From Desulfonema limicola (GTDB lineage Bacteria; Desulfobacterota; Desulfobacteria; Desulfobacterales; Desulfosalsimonadaceae), in assembly GCA_020722245.1 (NCBI GenBank), contig DYLE01000002.1, forward strand, positions 1-33,218: 33,218 nt of DNA, written 5' to 3'. The notes under the pieces were generated by a model. It did not search any database, was not told where the DNA came from, and was given only the letters and a program-made list of their open reading frames with translations. The number at the start of each line of letters is the position of its first letter. Position 1 is the first letter of the stretch. This document shows positions 9,098 to 19,133 of this stretch, piece after piece. The position numbers and the translations under genes are program-made.

Positions 9098-9865
9098 ATG
9101 AGCACCACATTTCTGATCATTGCGTTTGTTACGATATTGGTCATTTCAGGCGTGTTTTCCATGTTCGGCAAGGGCGGCGGTTCGCTCTATACACCCGTGC
9201 TGGTGATGCTGGGCATGGCGGTGGGGCCGGCCATTTCCACCGCGCTTTTTTTAAATCTCGTGACAGCGTTTACCGCAACCATCGTCTTCCAGCGAAACAA
9301 GCTGGTGGACTACCGCTTCTGCCTTATTTTTCTGCCGGGGACCATCATCGGTTCATTTCTGGGCGCGGTGCTTTCCAGCATGGCCCCCAAGAATCTGCTT
9401 CTGGGGATATTTTCGGTCTTTCTCTATGCCGTGGGCCTGCTCCTGATCTTTTCGGCCAAGGAAAAACCCGGACAACAGGTGAAAAAGCTCACCGTCTGGA
9501 TGATCGCGCTCGTGACCGTATTTTCTTTCGGCGTGGGGGTGCTTTCCAGCCTTATCGGCGTGGGCGGCGGTTTGATTATTTTTCCCTTTCTCGTGCTCTA
9601 CATGAAATACGGGGCGCAGATGGCGGCCGGCGCCAATTCCTTAATCGTAACCGTCAGCTCCTTGGTGGGCACCATCGGGCATTTCGCTTTGGGCCAGGTG
9701 GACCTTCGGTTTCTTGCGGCTATGGCCGTAGCGTGCATCATCGGTTCAGCCATCGGCTCGCAGGTGACGGTGAAGGCAAATCCCGGCTTTGTCAAGGTGG
9801 CCTTCGCGTGCATTATGTGGTTTTTCGGCACGCAGATCGCGCTGAAGCTTCTGGGCGTTTTTTGA
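9098..9865 (+). CDS. TauE/SafE-family sulfite exporter-like permease
   Basis: Two internally repeated halves, GVFSMFGKGGGSLYTPVLVMLGM and GVLSSLIGVGGGLIIFPFLVLYM. Confidence 0.88.
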   Translation: MSTTFLIIAFVTILVISGVFSMFGKGGGSLYTPVLVMLGMAVGPAISTALFLNLVTAFTATIVFQRNKLVDYRFCLIFLPGTIIGSFLGAVLSSMAPKNLLLGIFSVFLYAVGLLLIFSAKEKPGQQVKKLTVWMIALVTVFSFGVGVLSSLIGVGGGLIIFPFLVLYMKYGAQMAAGANSLIVTVSSLVGTIGHFALGQVDLRFLAAMAVACIIGSAIGSQVTVKANPGFVKVAFACIMWFFGTQIALKLLGVF

Positions 9866-9929
9866 TCCATGTATTCATAATTTAAACGAATAGAAGAAAA
9901 GATGAAAGATTTAGCCATTCAAAAAAATA

Positions 9930-10073
9930 ATGAATGCCGCCATCCCCACCGGCCTGGTTTTTCAAAATAGAATGATATTAAAGGAAAAAATTAAAGCCGA
10001 AGGGATAAAGCAAATGTTCGCGGTTGTTCTTTTGGGTGTTGCCGTCAAACTGATCTGGAAACCAGATATTTGA
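9930..10073 (+). pseudogene. Possible 3' remnant of a second TauE/SafE permease
   Basis: 47-aa ORF ending IKAEGIKQMFAVVLLGVAVKLIWKPDI resembles the C-terminal helix of TauE/SafE proteins; no permease body. Confidence 0.35.
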
Positions 10074-10099
10074 GTCTATCAAGCCTGGAGCATGGAATG

Positions 10100-11533
10100 A
10101 TGCGAAAAATCATGATGACAATCGGTTCAGGGATAATCCTGCTGGTCGGATCCGGCTGCGCCGTCATCAACCCCACAAATCCCTATGATGCCGCTACCGC
10201 GGGTCTGACTATCTCACACATTCCCGCTGACGTAATGCAAGATCAGAGCGAAAATGTGAAAGAAAAAAAAGTTTCGGATCATTTGCCGCTGACCCTTGCC
10301 GATGCCGTCCGAATGGCGCTTGAAAATAATCCCGAAGTCGCGGCTGAAACGCATGAGATAGACCTGGCATCGGCCAAACATGCCCAGGCATTTGCCAGGG
10401 CGCTGCCCTCCCTTTCCGCTACGGGCGGTTACGTTCATGACATGGACGACCAGCGGCTGCTTCCTGCTCATTATAATGGGGAACCCGGGGTTTTCGGGGA
10501 TGATATTTATTCCGCCGATATCGTGCTGACACAGCCGCTGTTTGCTGGCGGCCGCTTGATTAAAGAAATCAGCGCCGCAAAGCTCCTTACCCAGGCGGCC
10601 ACCCACCGGCTTTCCCAAACGAAAAAAGAGATGGTGTTCAACGTGACCAGTACCTTCTATGCGATCCTGGCACAAAAAGAAGTCGTGGCATCCCTCGCCT
10701 TTTCCCAAAAAGCCATTGAAGAACACTTAACCCAGGTAAAAAATCTGATTGCTCAGAAAAAAGCCGCAAAGGTCGATCAGCTCCGCACCGAGGTGCGGCT
10801 TGCCGATATCATCCAGCAACTGATCAAGGCTCAAAACGTGCTGTCAGTGCAAAAAAGGGTGCTGGCCAACCTGATGGGGGTTCCGGATAGCGGCGATGGA
10901 TTCGACGTTAAAGGAGACCTTGCCTCTGAGCAGACCCTTTCTCTCGATCTTCAGGCCTCCCTTGAGAAAGCATTTAAACAGCGGTCGGACTACCTGGCCG
11001 CCCGTGCCGCCCTTGAAGCCGCGGCCGATAAAGTGGATGCCGCGCGCGCCGAGCACTGGCCGGTTGTTTCCCTGCAAGGAACCTATGGCATGCGATGGGC
11101 GGATGACCCCGCGGTTTTTCCGGACGGCACGGATAAATCCGACGACCTGGGCCGCGTCGGCGTTTTCGTCAATTTGCCGATTTTTGAAAGCGGGCTGATC
11201 ACGGCAAAGGTACGGGAACAACGTGCTGCCCTTGCCGCGGCCGGAGAAAGGCTCCGGGCGCTTGAACTCGGTATCCGCCTGGATGTGGAAACGGCCGCGC
11301 TTAACATTGAAACCGCTCAGAAACGGATCGATACAACCGAAAAAGCCGTTGATCAGTCAAAGGAAACCCTTCGCATCGAACGGGAGAAGTACGACCAGGG
11401 TAAAGGCTCAATTACCGACGTACTCGACGCCCAGTCGGCCATGCTTGACTCACAGACCAATTATTACAAGGCGCTGGCCGATTTCAACACGGCCCTTGCG
11501 CAGATGCGTCTTGCAACAGGAGAGATGAAATGA
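10100..11533 (+). CDS. TolC-family outer-membrane efflux lipoprotein
   Basis: Lipobox-like LLVGSGC; OEP repeats (LTLADAVRMALENNPEVAAE..., NLPIFESGLITAKVREQRAAL). ATGCGA start ~10100. Confidence 0.9.
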   Translation: MRKIMMTIGSGIILLVGSGCAVINPTNPYDAATAGLTISHIPADVMQDQSENVKEKKVSDHLPLTLADAVRMALENNPEVAAETHEIDLASAKHAQAFARALPSLSATGGYVHDMDDQRLLPAHYNGEPGVFGDDIYSADIVLTQPLFAGGRLIKEISAAKLLTQAATHRLSQTKKEMVFNVTSTFYAILAQKEVVASLAFSQKAIEEHLTQVKNLIAQKKAAKVDQLRTEVRLADIIQQLIKAQNVLSVQKRVLANLMGVPDSGDGFDVKGDLASEQTLSLDLQASLEKAFKQRSDYLAARAALEAAADKVDAARAEHWPVVSLQGTYGMRWADDPAVFPDGTDKSDDLGRVGVFVNLPIFESGLITAKVREQRAALAAAGERLRALELGIRLDVETAALNIETAQKRIDTTEKAVDQSKETLRIEREKYDQGKGSITDVLDAQSAMLDSQTNYYKALADFNTALAQMRLATGEMK

Positions 11534-12717
11534 AAAGCAGAAAATTCCGAATTATTATGACGATCATTGTGATTGTCGCGCTCATTGCCGGCGCTGGCGC
11601 ACTGATTAAGAAGAAAAAAGCGAAGCTGGCCACGGCCCCGAAGTACGGCCTGTCTCCCACCCTGGTTCATGTGGCGACCGCCAAAAACGGTAATCTTGAT
11701 ATTCAATTGAGTTACCTTTCCGTGGTTGAACCGTTTAATACGGCAAATGTTTCATCCCGGGTTGCGGCTTCGGTAGTGACAGTGGCCGTGGACGAGGGGG
11801 ACATGGTAAAGGCCGGCGATATACTGCTCAATCTCGATGCAAAAGACATCTACGAAAACATCGCAAGCCTGTCGGCCCAGGTCAAACAGGCCGAGGCCGA
11901 GCTTGCGGCCAACCAGGCGACGGTGGCGGCCCTTGAAAAATCCGCAAGCTATTGGAAGCGGGAGGCAAAACGGGACACGGCCCTTGCAAAAGACGGCGCC
12001 ATCCCGGAAGCCCAGGCCGAGGGGACGGTCAACAAGGCGGATGAAATAACGGGACAGTACGATGCCGCCCGCCGGAAATCAACCGCCCTGTCTGAGACCA
12101 TCCGGTCGATTAAACGAAAAAAAGCCCAGTTGCAGGCGCAGCTCGACTATTACAAACTGCGCTCCCCTTTTGACGGGGTCGTCACCAGCCGGCTGGTGGA
12201 TCCCGGCGACCTGGCATCCCCCGGAAGGCCGCTGATCACGGTGGAGGACAGAAGCCGCCTGATGCTTGCCTTTGATGTCCCCCAGCAGGATCTTGACCGC
12301 ATGCACGAGGGGCTGCCGGTGGTTTTTACGGTTTCGGGAAAATCCCTTCAGAAAAAAATCTCCCGCCTCTACCCGGCGCTGACGGCGTCGCGAATGGCGC
12401 GGGCTGAGGCCTATATCGATGGGTCGGACATGGCGGGACTTACGAGCGGGGCGTATGTGCCGGTAACCGTGCGGCTCGCACAACTTACAAACGTCACCCT
12501 CCTCCCCGCGGAGTGCCTGGTTTTCAATCAGGGCAAAAAACCGTATGCTTACCTGGTAAAAAACGGCCATATCGAGGTCCGGCCGGTTACGGTATTGGGC
12601 GATAACGGGACAGTCACGGCAATACAGGGAGTCAAGGCCGGCGAACAGGCGGTCGTCAACACCTTCCTGGGATGGGCGAACCTTGCTCAGGGAATGCCGG
12701 TGGAGGTGGCAAAGTGA
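11530..12717 (+). CDS. RND efflux periplasmic adaptor (membrane fusion protein)
   Basis: VSSRVAASVVTVAVDEGDMVKAGDILLNLD, coiled coil, LRSPFDGVVTSRLVDPGDLASPGRPL; overlaps tolC-like stop. Confidence 0.93.
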   Translation: MKSRKFRIIMTIIVIVALIAGAGALIKKKKAKLATAPKYGLSPTLVHVATAKNGNLDIQLSYLSVVEPFNTANVSSRVAASVVTVAVDEGDMVKAGDILLNLDAKDIYENIASLSAQVKQAEAELAANQATVAALEKSASYWKREAKRDTALAKDGAIPEAQAEGTVNKADEITGQYDAARRKSTALSETIRSIKRKKAQLQAQLDYYKLRSPFDGVVTSRLVDPGDLASPGRPLITVEDRSRLMLAFDVPQQDLDRMHEGLPVVFTVSGKSLQKKISRLYPALTASRMARAEAYIDGSDMAGLTSGAYVPVTVRLAQLTNVTLLPAECLVFNQGKKPYAYLVKNGHIEVRPVTVLGDNGTVTAIQGVKAGEQAVVNTFLGWANLAQGMPVEVAK

Positions 12718-15700
12718 ACCTGACAAAGTTTTCCTTAAGAAATCCATATACCATACTGGCGATAACCCTGGTCATTACAGCCTTGGGCGCATTTGCGTTT
12801 TTCCGGACCCCCACCGACCTGTTTCCCGATACCGTGCCGCCCCAGGTGGTGGTTATCACCGTGGAACCGGGAGCCGCGGCCCGGGATGTCTCGGACAAGA
12901 TCACCGAGATCATCGAAAAGGAGATCAACACCATCAGCGGGCTCAAAAGGATCGTCTCCACCTCGAGGGATGAGGTCTCATCCGTCAATGCCGAGTTCTA
13001 TTACTCAAAGAGTATCGGAGAGGCGGTCATTGACGTGCAAAACGCCATCAGTCGCATCCGGCCGGAACTGCCGAAAGATATACTGGAACCGCGCATTTAC
13101 CGGGTCACCGATGCGACCCGGCCGCTGTTGACCGTGGCCCTGTCCCCCAAAAAAAACAGCGCAAAAACACTCTCTGAAATCCGTCTTTTGGCGGAAAACC
13201 AGATCGAGGATGAAATCCTGCGGCTGCCCGGTATTGCGGATGTGGATGTATTCGGTGCGCATCAGCCTGAGGTTATGGTGAGGGTTTTTCGGGACCGGCT
13301 GAAGGCAAACCATTTATCCATCAACGACGTCATCGCAGCCCTGGCCGGGCAGAATGTCTCCAGCCCGGCCGGCACCATCTATTCTGGAAAAAATGAGTAT
13401 CTGCTGCGGACCACGGGAGAGTTCAAAAACATAAAAGAGATTTCAGATCTTTCCATCCGGCATGATGGAAAAGGGTTTTTACGGATTTCGGACGTGGCGC
13501 AGGTTTTTTTGGGTGAGCACGAACAGCGGAGCATCTATCACGGCAACGGAAAGCCCGCTATTGCGATCAATGTGCTTCGGCCGGAAAACGGGCCGACGGT
13601 GGCGGCAATCAATAGCTTCAAGAAATTGCTGCCCGAACTCGAAGCCCAGTACCCGGACATCGATTTTGCCATCACCGACGACCAGCAGCCTATAATCGAC
13701 ATCAATGTCCAAGGCATGCGCAGCAGCCTGCTCCAGGCGGTCATACTGACCGTGTTTATCATCTTCTTCTTTCTGGCCGATACCCGGGCCGCCATGGTGG
13801 TGTCGGTGAGTATTCCGCTTGCGTTTCTTGTATCCCTGGTGGTGCTCTGGTTTTCCCCGTATACCCTGAACATGGTGACCCTGTCCGGTCTGATCATCGC
13901 CGTTGGGATGGTGGTGGATGCATCCGTGGTGGTTTTGGAAAACATCTACCGGCATTTTCAGGCCATGAAGCAACCGGACGCTGTAAAAGCGGCCGAAGAG
14001 GGCGCGAGCGAGGTCTCCCTTGCCATTACCGCCGGCATGTTCACCACCGTGATCGTCCTGATACCGGTCATGTTCACCGGCGGATACACCCAGCAGGTGA
14101 TGCGGCCCTTAAACATGATGATCTCATCGACCCTGGTGGCATCCCTGCTGGTGGCTTTGACCATAATTCCGCTCATGGCGTCAAGGCTGCTTGGCCATTC
14201 CCATGAAAAGAAAAACCTGATCGAACGGGTATTTTCCTATACCGACAAGGGGGTTAACCGGCTGTCAGAATTCTATATGGCCATTCTCCGCCGGGCGCTC
14301 AAGCGGCCGATTATCACCCTGATTTTGGCAATCCTGTTTTTCATGGTCAGCATGCGCATCGTTAAACCGCTAATAGGCGGCGAATTGATGCCATTCATGG
14401 ACACCGGGATCGCCATTGTGGAGTTCGACACACCGGGTACCGACACCCCGGAACAGGTGGAATCCGTATTAAGCGAGGTGGAAAAGATGATCTATAAACA
14501 GCCCGGGGTGGAGATGGTATCCTCTGTGGTGGGGTCCGAACCCGGCCAGATCAGCTTCGGGGGGGGCGGCGCGACCACTCAATCCGCGAAAATTACCGTC
14601 AACCTGGTGGATCGACAACACCGGAATGAAACCATCTGGCAGATCGAGGACAAGTGGCGTAAAGCCTTGCGAAAAATCCCCGGCGTCCGTAGCTTTCGGG
14701 TGAGCGAATACGGCGCCACCCCGCTCTCCACCACCAAGGCGCCGCTTGACATCATCATCAGCGGCCCGGATACACGGGCGCTCAGCCGGCTGGCGGACCA
14801 ATGCATTTCGGCCTTAAAGGGGCTGCCCGGACTGGTGGATGTCAGACGGAGCTGGCACACCGACAAGGTGGAGCAGGATATTGACTTTGATCCCGCGCTT
14901 GCCCGGCTCTACCAGACCAATCCGGCCGACGCCACCCGGGAGCTCAAAGCCGCTGTCAAGGGGATCCCGGCGACACAGATGCGGCTTGAAGGTTTTCTCG
15001 ATATCCCGGTTAACGTTCAGTATGCCGATACGGACATCAACAACCCGAACAAAATCGACCAGGCGTATGTGTCCACCAAATTCGGGCCGGTCCCGCTTCG
15101 GGCCATGGCAAGGGTTGTTAAAAAGCACGACCAGCCGTTTATCACCCGGGAGCGCCTTGAAAACACCATCGATGTCACCGGCGGAAATTATATTTTTACC
15201 ATTGCCCAGGTTGCACAAATGGCGCAAAAGCACTTGGCCGAAATCCAATTGCCCCAGGGCTATTCCATTGATGTGGCCGGGTCATTTGCGGATATAAAAA
15301 CCGGGGAGGAGGAGATGGGCCGTGCCCTGATCATCGGCATCGTGCTGCTCTATTTCCTTTTGCTGGCCATGTTCCGATCCTTCGGCCATCCCGTAACCAT
15401 CATGGCCGCCATCCCGTTGGCCGTTGCAGGCGCCATGTGGGGGCTGCTGCTCTTTGACAAGCCCATGTGTAAACCGGCCACCATGGGTCTGATCCTTTTG
15501 GGCGGCACCATCGTCAACAACTCCATCCTGCTGATCGATTTCATCATAGAGGCGAGAAAGCGGGGTGTGCCGAAGACCGAGGCGATCCTCCAATCGGTGC
15601 GTTTGCGTATCCGGCCCATATTGATGACCACCGGATCCACGATCATCGGGCTTATCCCGCTGATATTTGAAATGGCGGTGGGTCTTGAACGGATGAGCCC

Positions 15701-15836
15701 ATTGGGGATCGTTGCGGCGTTTGGCCTGCTTGTAGGAACATTTTTAACCATGATCGTCATCCCGGTTGTCTACACGTCGTTGGACAGCCTGGGCGAAGGG
15801 TTCAGGCGCTTTTTTCGGCCGGAACAACAGGCATGA
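12714..15836 (+). CDS. RND efflux inner-membrane transporter (HAE1/AcrB-type)
   Basis: GTG start overlapping the MFP stop; GMVVDASVVVLENIYRH, PTDLFPDTVPPQVVV, GTIVNNSILLIDFIIEARKRG. Confidence 0.94.
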   Translation: MNLTKFSLRNPYTILAITLVITALGAFAFFRTPTDLFPDTVPPQVVVITVEPGAAARDVSDKITEIIEKEINTISGLKRIVSTSRDEVSSVNAEFYYSKSIGEAVIDVQNAISRIRPELPKDILEPRIYRVTDATRPLLTVALSPKKNSAKTLSEIRLLAENQIEDEILRLPGIADVDVFGAHQPEVMVRVFRDRLKANHLSINDVIAALAGQNVSSPAGTIYSGKNEYLLRTTGEFKNIKEISDLSIRHDGKGFLRISDVAQVFLGEHEQRSIYHGNGKPAIAINVLRPENGPTVAAINSFKKLLPELEAQYPDIDFAITDDQQPIIDINVQGMRSSLLQAVILTVFIIFFFLADTRAAMVVSVSIPLAFLVSLVVLWFSPYTLNMVTLSGLIIAVGMVVDASVVVLENIYRHFQAMKQPDAVKAAEEGASEVSLAITAGMFTTVIVLIPVMFTGGYTQQVMRPLNMMISSTLVASLLVALTIIPLMASRLLGHSHEKKNLIERVFSYTDKGVNRLSEFYMAILRRALKRPIITLILAILFFMVSMRIVKPLIGGELMPFMDTGIAIVEFDTPGTDTPEQVESVLSEVEKMIYKQPGVEMVSSVVGSEPGQISFGGGGATTQSAKITVNLVDRQHRNETIWQIEDKWRKALRKIPGVRSFRVSEYGATPLSTTKAPLDIIISGPDTRALSRLADQCISALKGLPGLVDVRRSWHTDKVEQDIDFDPALARLYQTNPADATRELKAAVKGIPATQMRLEGFLDIPVNVQYADTDINNPNKIDQAYVSTKFGPVPLRAMARVVKKHDQPFITRERLENTIDVTGGNYIFTIAQVAQMAQKHLAEIQLPQGYSIDVAGSFADIKTGEEEMGRALIIGIVLLYFLLLAMFRSFGHPVTIMAAIPLAVAGAMWGLLLFDKPMCKPATMGLILLGGTIVNNSILLIDFIIEARKRGVPKTEAILQSVRLRIRPILMTTGSTIIGLIPLIFEMAVGLERMSPLGIVAAFGLLVGTFLTMIVIPVVYTSLDSLGEGFRRFFRPEQQA

Positions 15837-15878
15837 GGGAAGAAAGAAAATTTTGAATCGGTAATATTAATAAAGAGA

Positions 15879-16115
15879 ATGCCTAGGCCATCAAAAAAAT
15901 CATTTACGTTAGTGAACTATGAAATCTGTAATCCGGCAAAATGCAACCCGGACAAAGGTCTTTGTGCCGCCGTACCCGAATGCTCACATAAAGTATTAAA
16001 ACAGATAGACGAGCTTTTGAATCGCCCATGGTATTCCAGGACCTGTGTATGGGATGCTGGGATTGCATTGAGGCCTGCCCGTTAAATGCTGTTTATGTAA
16101 AACATATTGGCTCTT
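15879..16115 (+). pseudogene. Ferredoxin-like 4Fe-4S protein with -1 frameshift at ~16013
   Basis: NYEICNPAKCNPDKGLCAAVPECSHKVLKQIDE in frame 1, continuing in another frame as AFESPMVFQDLCMGCWDCIEACPLNAVYVKHIGS*. Adding one G at GAG|CTTTT restores the ORF. Confidence 0.75.
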
Positions 16116-16305
16116 AAGGCTTTTTCGGAATAAAAAGGGACAAAACCTAATCCGAAAATGGCGCCTGTGAAAACGAAGAAGGGAACTGAATATTCAATAA
16201 CCAACAAGGGATAATCCATGAAGAAGGGACGATAATTTTTGAATACGGGATCTTCCTTGTGGGTTGCTGGATATTGAAAAATTCTGAAGACGAAAAGGAA
16301 ATACA

Positions 16306-16740
16306 ATGCAATCATCAAAACTCATTCTCATCATTACCTGTTTTTTTATGGCCCTTATGATAACGCTTCAATGTCCCGCACCCTGCCATGCGGAAGACGA
16401 TACCGCCAACCTGTCGCGCCTGTATGAAACGACGCGGATTGAGCTTCGCAATGGAGCGGCTTGCGGTATCAAAATCATGGAGACCAATGAAGAGCCCCTG
16501 GCCTTTGTTATTAAATGCCCGCAGGGGTTTGCGCTCTGCGGCAGCTTCAATATCCAGGCAATGGAGAAACGGAAAGTGACGGCGGTTATTTTTCAAAATT
16601 TCACCCCCAAGACCTTTGATGCCGCCCTGTCGGCGCCTGTTGCCGATTTGACCACTCCGGCAAAAGCCCTGGGCATTACCAGGGGGATGCGGGTCAGGGA
16701 TGCGCTGGAAAAAATGATGGCGGATGAAAAGAAGAACTGA
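16306..16740 (+). CDS. DUF1805-domain protein with signal peptide
   Basis: FVIKCPQGFALCGSFNIQAMEKRKVTAVIF...APVADLTTPAKALGITRGMRVRDALEKM; RBS AAAGGAAA. Confidence 0.75.
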   Translation: MQSSKLILIITCFFMALMITLQCPAPCHAEDDTANLSRLYETTRIELRNGAACGIKIMETNEEPLAFVIKCPQGFALCGSFNIQAMEKRKVTAVIFQNFTPKTFDAALSAPVADLTTPAKALGITRGMRVRDALEKMMADEKKN

Positions 16741-16777
16741 GTAAACAATCTATATAATTTATGTAAGAATTAGAAAA

Positions 16778-17770
16778 ATGACCCATTCCCATTTAACATC
16801 CTTTCATGATGAATTTCCAAAAGATTCTTGCCGGAGGGATGAATGCGGCGATGAACATTCCGGGCGTCATCATGTCAATATTGAGGAGACCAGCGGGGCA
16901 AGACTTTTAATCACCCTGGTCTTGAATCTGATCATTCCGATTGTCCAGATTATCAGCGGAAGCATTGCCCACAGCATGGCCCTGATTTCCGACGCCGCCC
17001 ATAATTTCAGTGATTTTACCGCTGTCCTGATTTCATACATTGCGTATCGAATCGGTAAAAAAGGGGCCACAGCGCAAAATACCTTCGGGTACCGCCGGGC
17101 CGAGATCATGGCGGCTTTATTCAATGTGGTGATTCTGGCCAGCGCTTCCCTGTTTATTTTATATGGCGCGGTGAAACGGTTCTTAGCACCTGAAATCGTT
17201 TCCGGCGGGATTGTGATATGGGCCGCGGCCATCGGCATCGCGGGAAACGGCTTTTCCGCCTGGCTGCTCCATCGTGACGCCAAACACAATCTGAATGTGC
17301 GCGGCGCTTTTCTGCACATGATGGGAGATTTTCTGACCTCTGTGGCGGTTCTGATCAGCGGCGTTGTAATGATTTTTTACCCCTGGTACTGGCTCGATCC
17401 CTTGCTTTCCATCCTGATTGTCATATTTATCCTTAAAAACTGCTGGTCCATACTCAAATCTTCCACCATGATTTTAATGAACGCCACACCCGCCAGCATC
17501 GATTTAAATAAAATTCAATCTTCTCTGTCACGCATCGAGGGAATAACGAGTGTGCACTATCTTCATGCCTGGCCCTTGAGCTCCTCGGGTATCGCTTTTT
17601 CATGCCACCTGGTTGTCTCGGATCAACTCCTCAGCCAAACGGAAAAAATATCCAAAAAAGTAAAACATTTGCTCTTTCACGAGTTCGGCATCGATCATCC
17701 GGTTTTGCAGTTTGAAACTAAATCCTGCGGCAACGGGTCCATGTTGTGCGAGATGCTGGCCGACAAATAA
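16778..17770 (+). CDS. Cation diffusion facilitator (CzcD/ZitB-like) transporter
   Basis: SMALISDAAHNFSDFTAVLISYIAYRIGKKGATAQNTFGYRRAEIMAALFN...LHMMGDFLTSVAVLISG. Confidence 0.93.
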   Translation: MTHSHLTSFHDEFPKDSCRRDECGDEHSGRHHVNIEETSGARLLITLVLNLIIPIVQIISGSIAHSMALISDAAHNFSDFTAVLISYIAYRIGKKGATAQNTFGYRRAEIMAALFNVVILASASLFILYGAVKRFLAPEIVSGGIVIWAAAIGIAGNGFSAWLLHRDAKHNLNVRGAFLHMMGDFLTSVAVLISGVVMIFYPWYWLDPLLSILIVIFILKNCWSILKSSTMILMNATPASIDLNKIQSSLSRIEGITSVHYLHAWPLSSSGIAFSCHLVVSDQLLSQTEKISKKVKHLLFHEFGIDHPVLQFETKSCGNGSMLCEMLADK

Positions 17771-17814
17771 GAGGAGACAGTTGATGGGTAAGCATTTAAC
17801 GAAAGGGAAAAAGA

Positions 17815-18021
17815 ATGAACCTGAAAACCATCCGGATTGAACTCGCACCTCAGCAAATCCAAAAGATTTTATCCATCGCCTTAGATGATGACAAAGAAGG
17901 TGCATTGGAGTTTATCAAGGGAACCCTGGCAAAACAGATCGAAAAAGAATTGACACCCCACTGAGTGCCGGTCTTCGAGGCCAGTTACGGCCCCGCCCAG
18001 GCTATGCGGTTTAAGGAATGA
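17815..18021 (+). CDS. Small conserved protein, candidate selenoprotein (in-frame TGA at 17962-17964)
   Basis: MNLKTIRIELAPQQIQKILSIALDDDKEGALEFIKGTLAKQIEKELTPH-[TGA]-VPVFEASYGPAQAMRFKE*. The post-TGA frame stays open for 18 codons, and GGCC-AGTTAC-GGCC hairpin lies 18 nt after the TGA. Confidence 0.55.
17962..17995 (+). promoter_or_regulatory. Candidate UGA-Sec codon plus bacterial SECIS hairpin
   Basis: TGA 17962-17964; stem GGCC (17979-17982) / GGCC (17989-17992) with flanking CG/CG pairs across one mismatch, loop AGTTAC (17983-17988), 18 nt from TGA to loop. Confidence 0.5.
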
Positions 18022-18048
18022 ACCTTCAAAAACTGCAAAGGAGGAATC

Positions 18049-18288
18049 ATGAAAATCGAAATCATCGGTCCGGGTTGCCCGTTTTGCAAAACGTTGTGCA
18101 AGCGGACCAAGGAGGTGGTCCAGGAAAACAACATTGACGCGGAAATAGAGCATCTGACCAATTTTAAATCCTGGATCAAGCACTTTCCCATGACCCCGGT
18201 GCTCATCGTGGATGGAGAAATCCGGCACCGGGGCAAGTGGCTGCCGAATAAAAAGAAAATATTAAAGCTGCTGACCGAAGGAAAATAA
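18049..18288 (+). CDS. Thioredoxin family protein (glutaredoxin-like)
   Basis: IEIIGPGCPFCKTLCKRTKEVV...FPMTPVLIVDGEI; RBS AAAGGAGG. Confidence 0.85.
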   Translation: MKIEIIGPGCPFCKTLCKRTKEVVQENNIDAEIEHLTNFKSWIKHFPMTPVLIVDGEIRHRGKWLPNKKKILKLLTEGK

Positions 18289-18292
18289 TCGC

Positions 18293-19096
18293 TTGTGGCA
18301 GTATCCCGAAATCAATCCGGTGGCCCTGGCCCTGGGGCCGATCAAAATTCACTGGTATGGATTGATGTATGTGGTGGGGTTTACGGTGGGCTGGCGGCTG
18401 GGGCTGTTGCGCGCCCAAACCAAATCCGATTGGAACCGGGATCGGGTCAGCGACTTGTTGTTTTATGCAGCCCTTGGGGTGGTTCTCGGCGCCCGGATCG
18501 GCTACATGCTCTTTTATGATCTGCCCGGCTTTTTAGCCCAGCCCTGGCAGCTGATCATGGTATGGCAGGGGGGAATGTCGTTTCACGGCGGATTGATCGG
18601 GGTCATTCTGGCCATGGTTTTGTTTGGGCGTAAATCCAGACTACAGTTTTTTCAGGTGGCGGATTTTATCGCGCCCATCGTACCAATAGGGCTGTTTTTC
18701 GGACGAATCGGCAATTTCATCAACGGTGAGTTGTGGGGCAAAATCACCGATTCACCTCTGGGAATGTGGGTATACGATCCGCAATTTCAGCGAATGGTGC
18801 AAAGATATCCGACCCAGTTGTTGGAAGCCTTGCTTGAAGGCCTGATATTGTTCAGTATTTTGTGGATTTACAGCATAAAGTCCCGCCCTGAAGGCGCAAC
18901 CGCCGGGTTGTTTCTTTTTTGCTATGGTATTTTTCGGATTTTTGTGGAGTTTTTTCGCGCGCCGGATATCCAGTTGGGCTATCTCTTGTGGAACTGGGTC
19001 ACCATGGGCCAGATTCTATCCCTGCCCATGGTGGCGCTTGGCGCGGTGTTTATCTTATGGGCGTATCGTCCCATAAAAATAGTTAAAAGTGAATAA
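18293..19096 (+). CDS. lgt: Prolipoprotein diacylglyceryl transferase
   Basis: WYGLMYVVGF, GGMSFHGGLIGVI, GRIGNFINGELWGKITDSPLGM; TTG start. Confidence 0.95.
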   Translation: MWQYPEINPVALALGPIKIHWYGLMYVVGFTVGWRLGLLRAQTKSDWNRDRVSDLLFYAALGVVLGARIGYMLFYDLPGFLAQPWQLIMVWQGGMSFHGGLIGVILAMVLFGRKSRLQFFQVADFIAPIVPIGLFFGRIGNFINGELWGKITDSPLGMWVYDPQFQRMVQRYPTQLLEALLEGLILFSILWIYSIKSRPEGATAGLFLFCYGIFRIFVEFFRAPDIQLGYLLWNWVTMGQILSLPMVALGAVFILWAYRPIKIVKSE

Positions 19097-19133
19097 AGTG
19101 AATCCGTGGATAACAAGATAAAAAAGGTGCTCT

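Noticed and set aside
16082-16318. Minus-strand 78-aa hydrophobic ORF
   Set aside because: No RBS or recognisable family. The + strand reads EEGTIIFEYGIFLVGCWIL, loosely FixX-like, but too weak to call.
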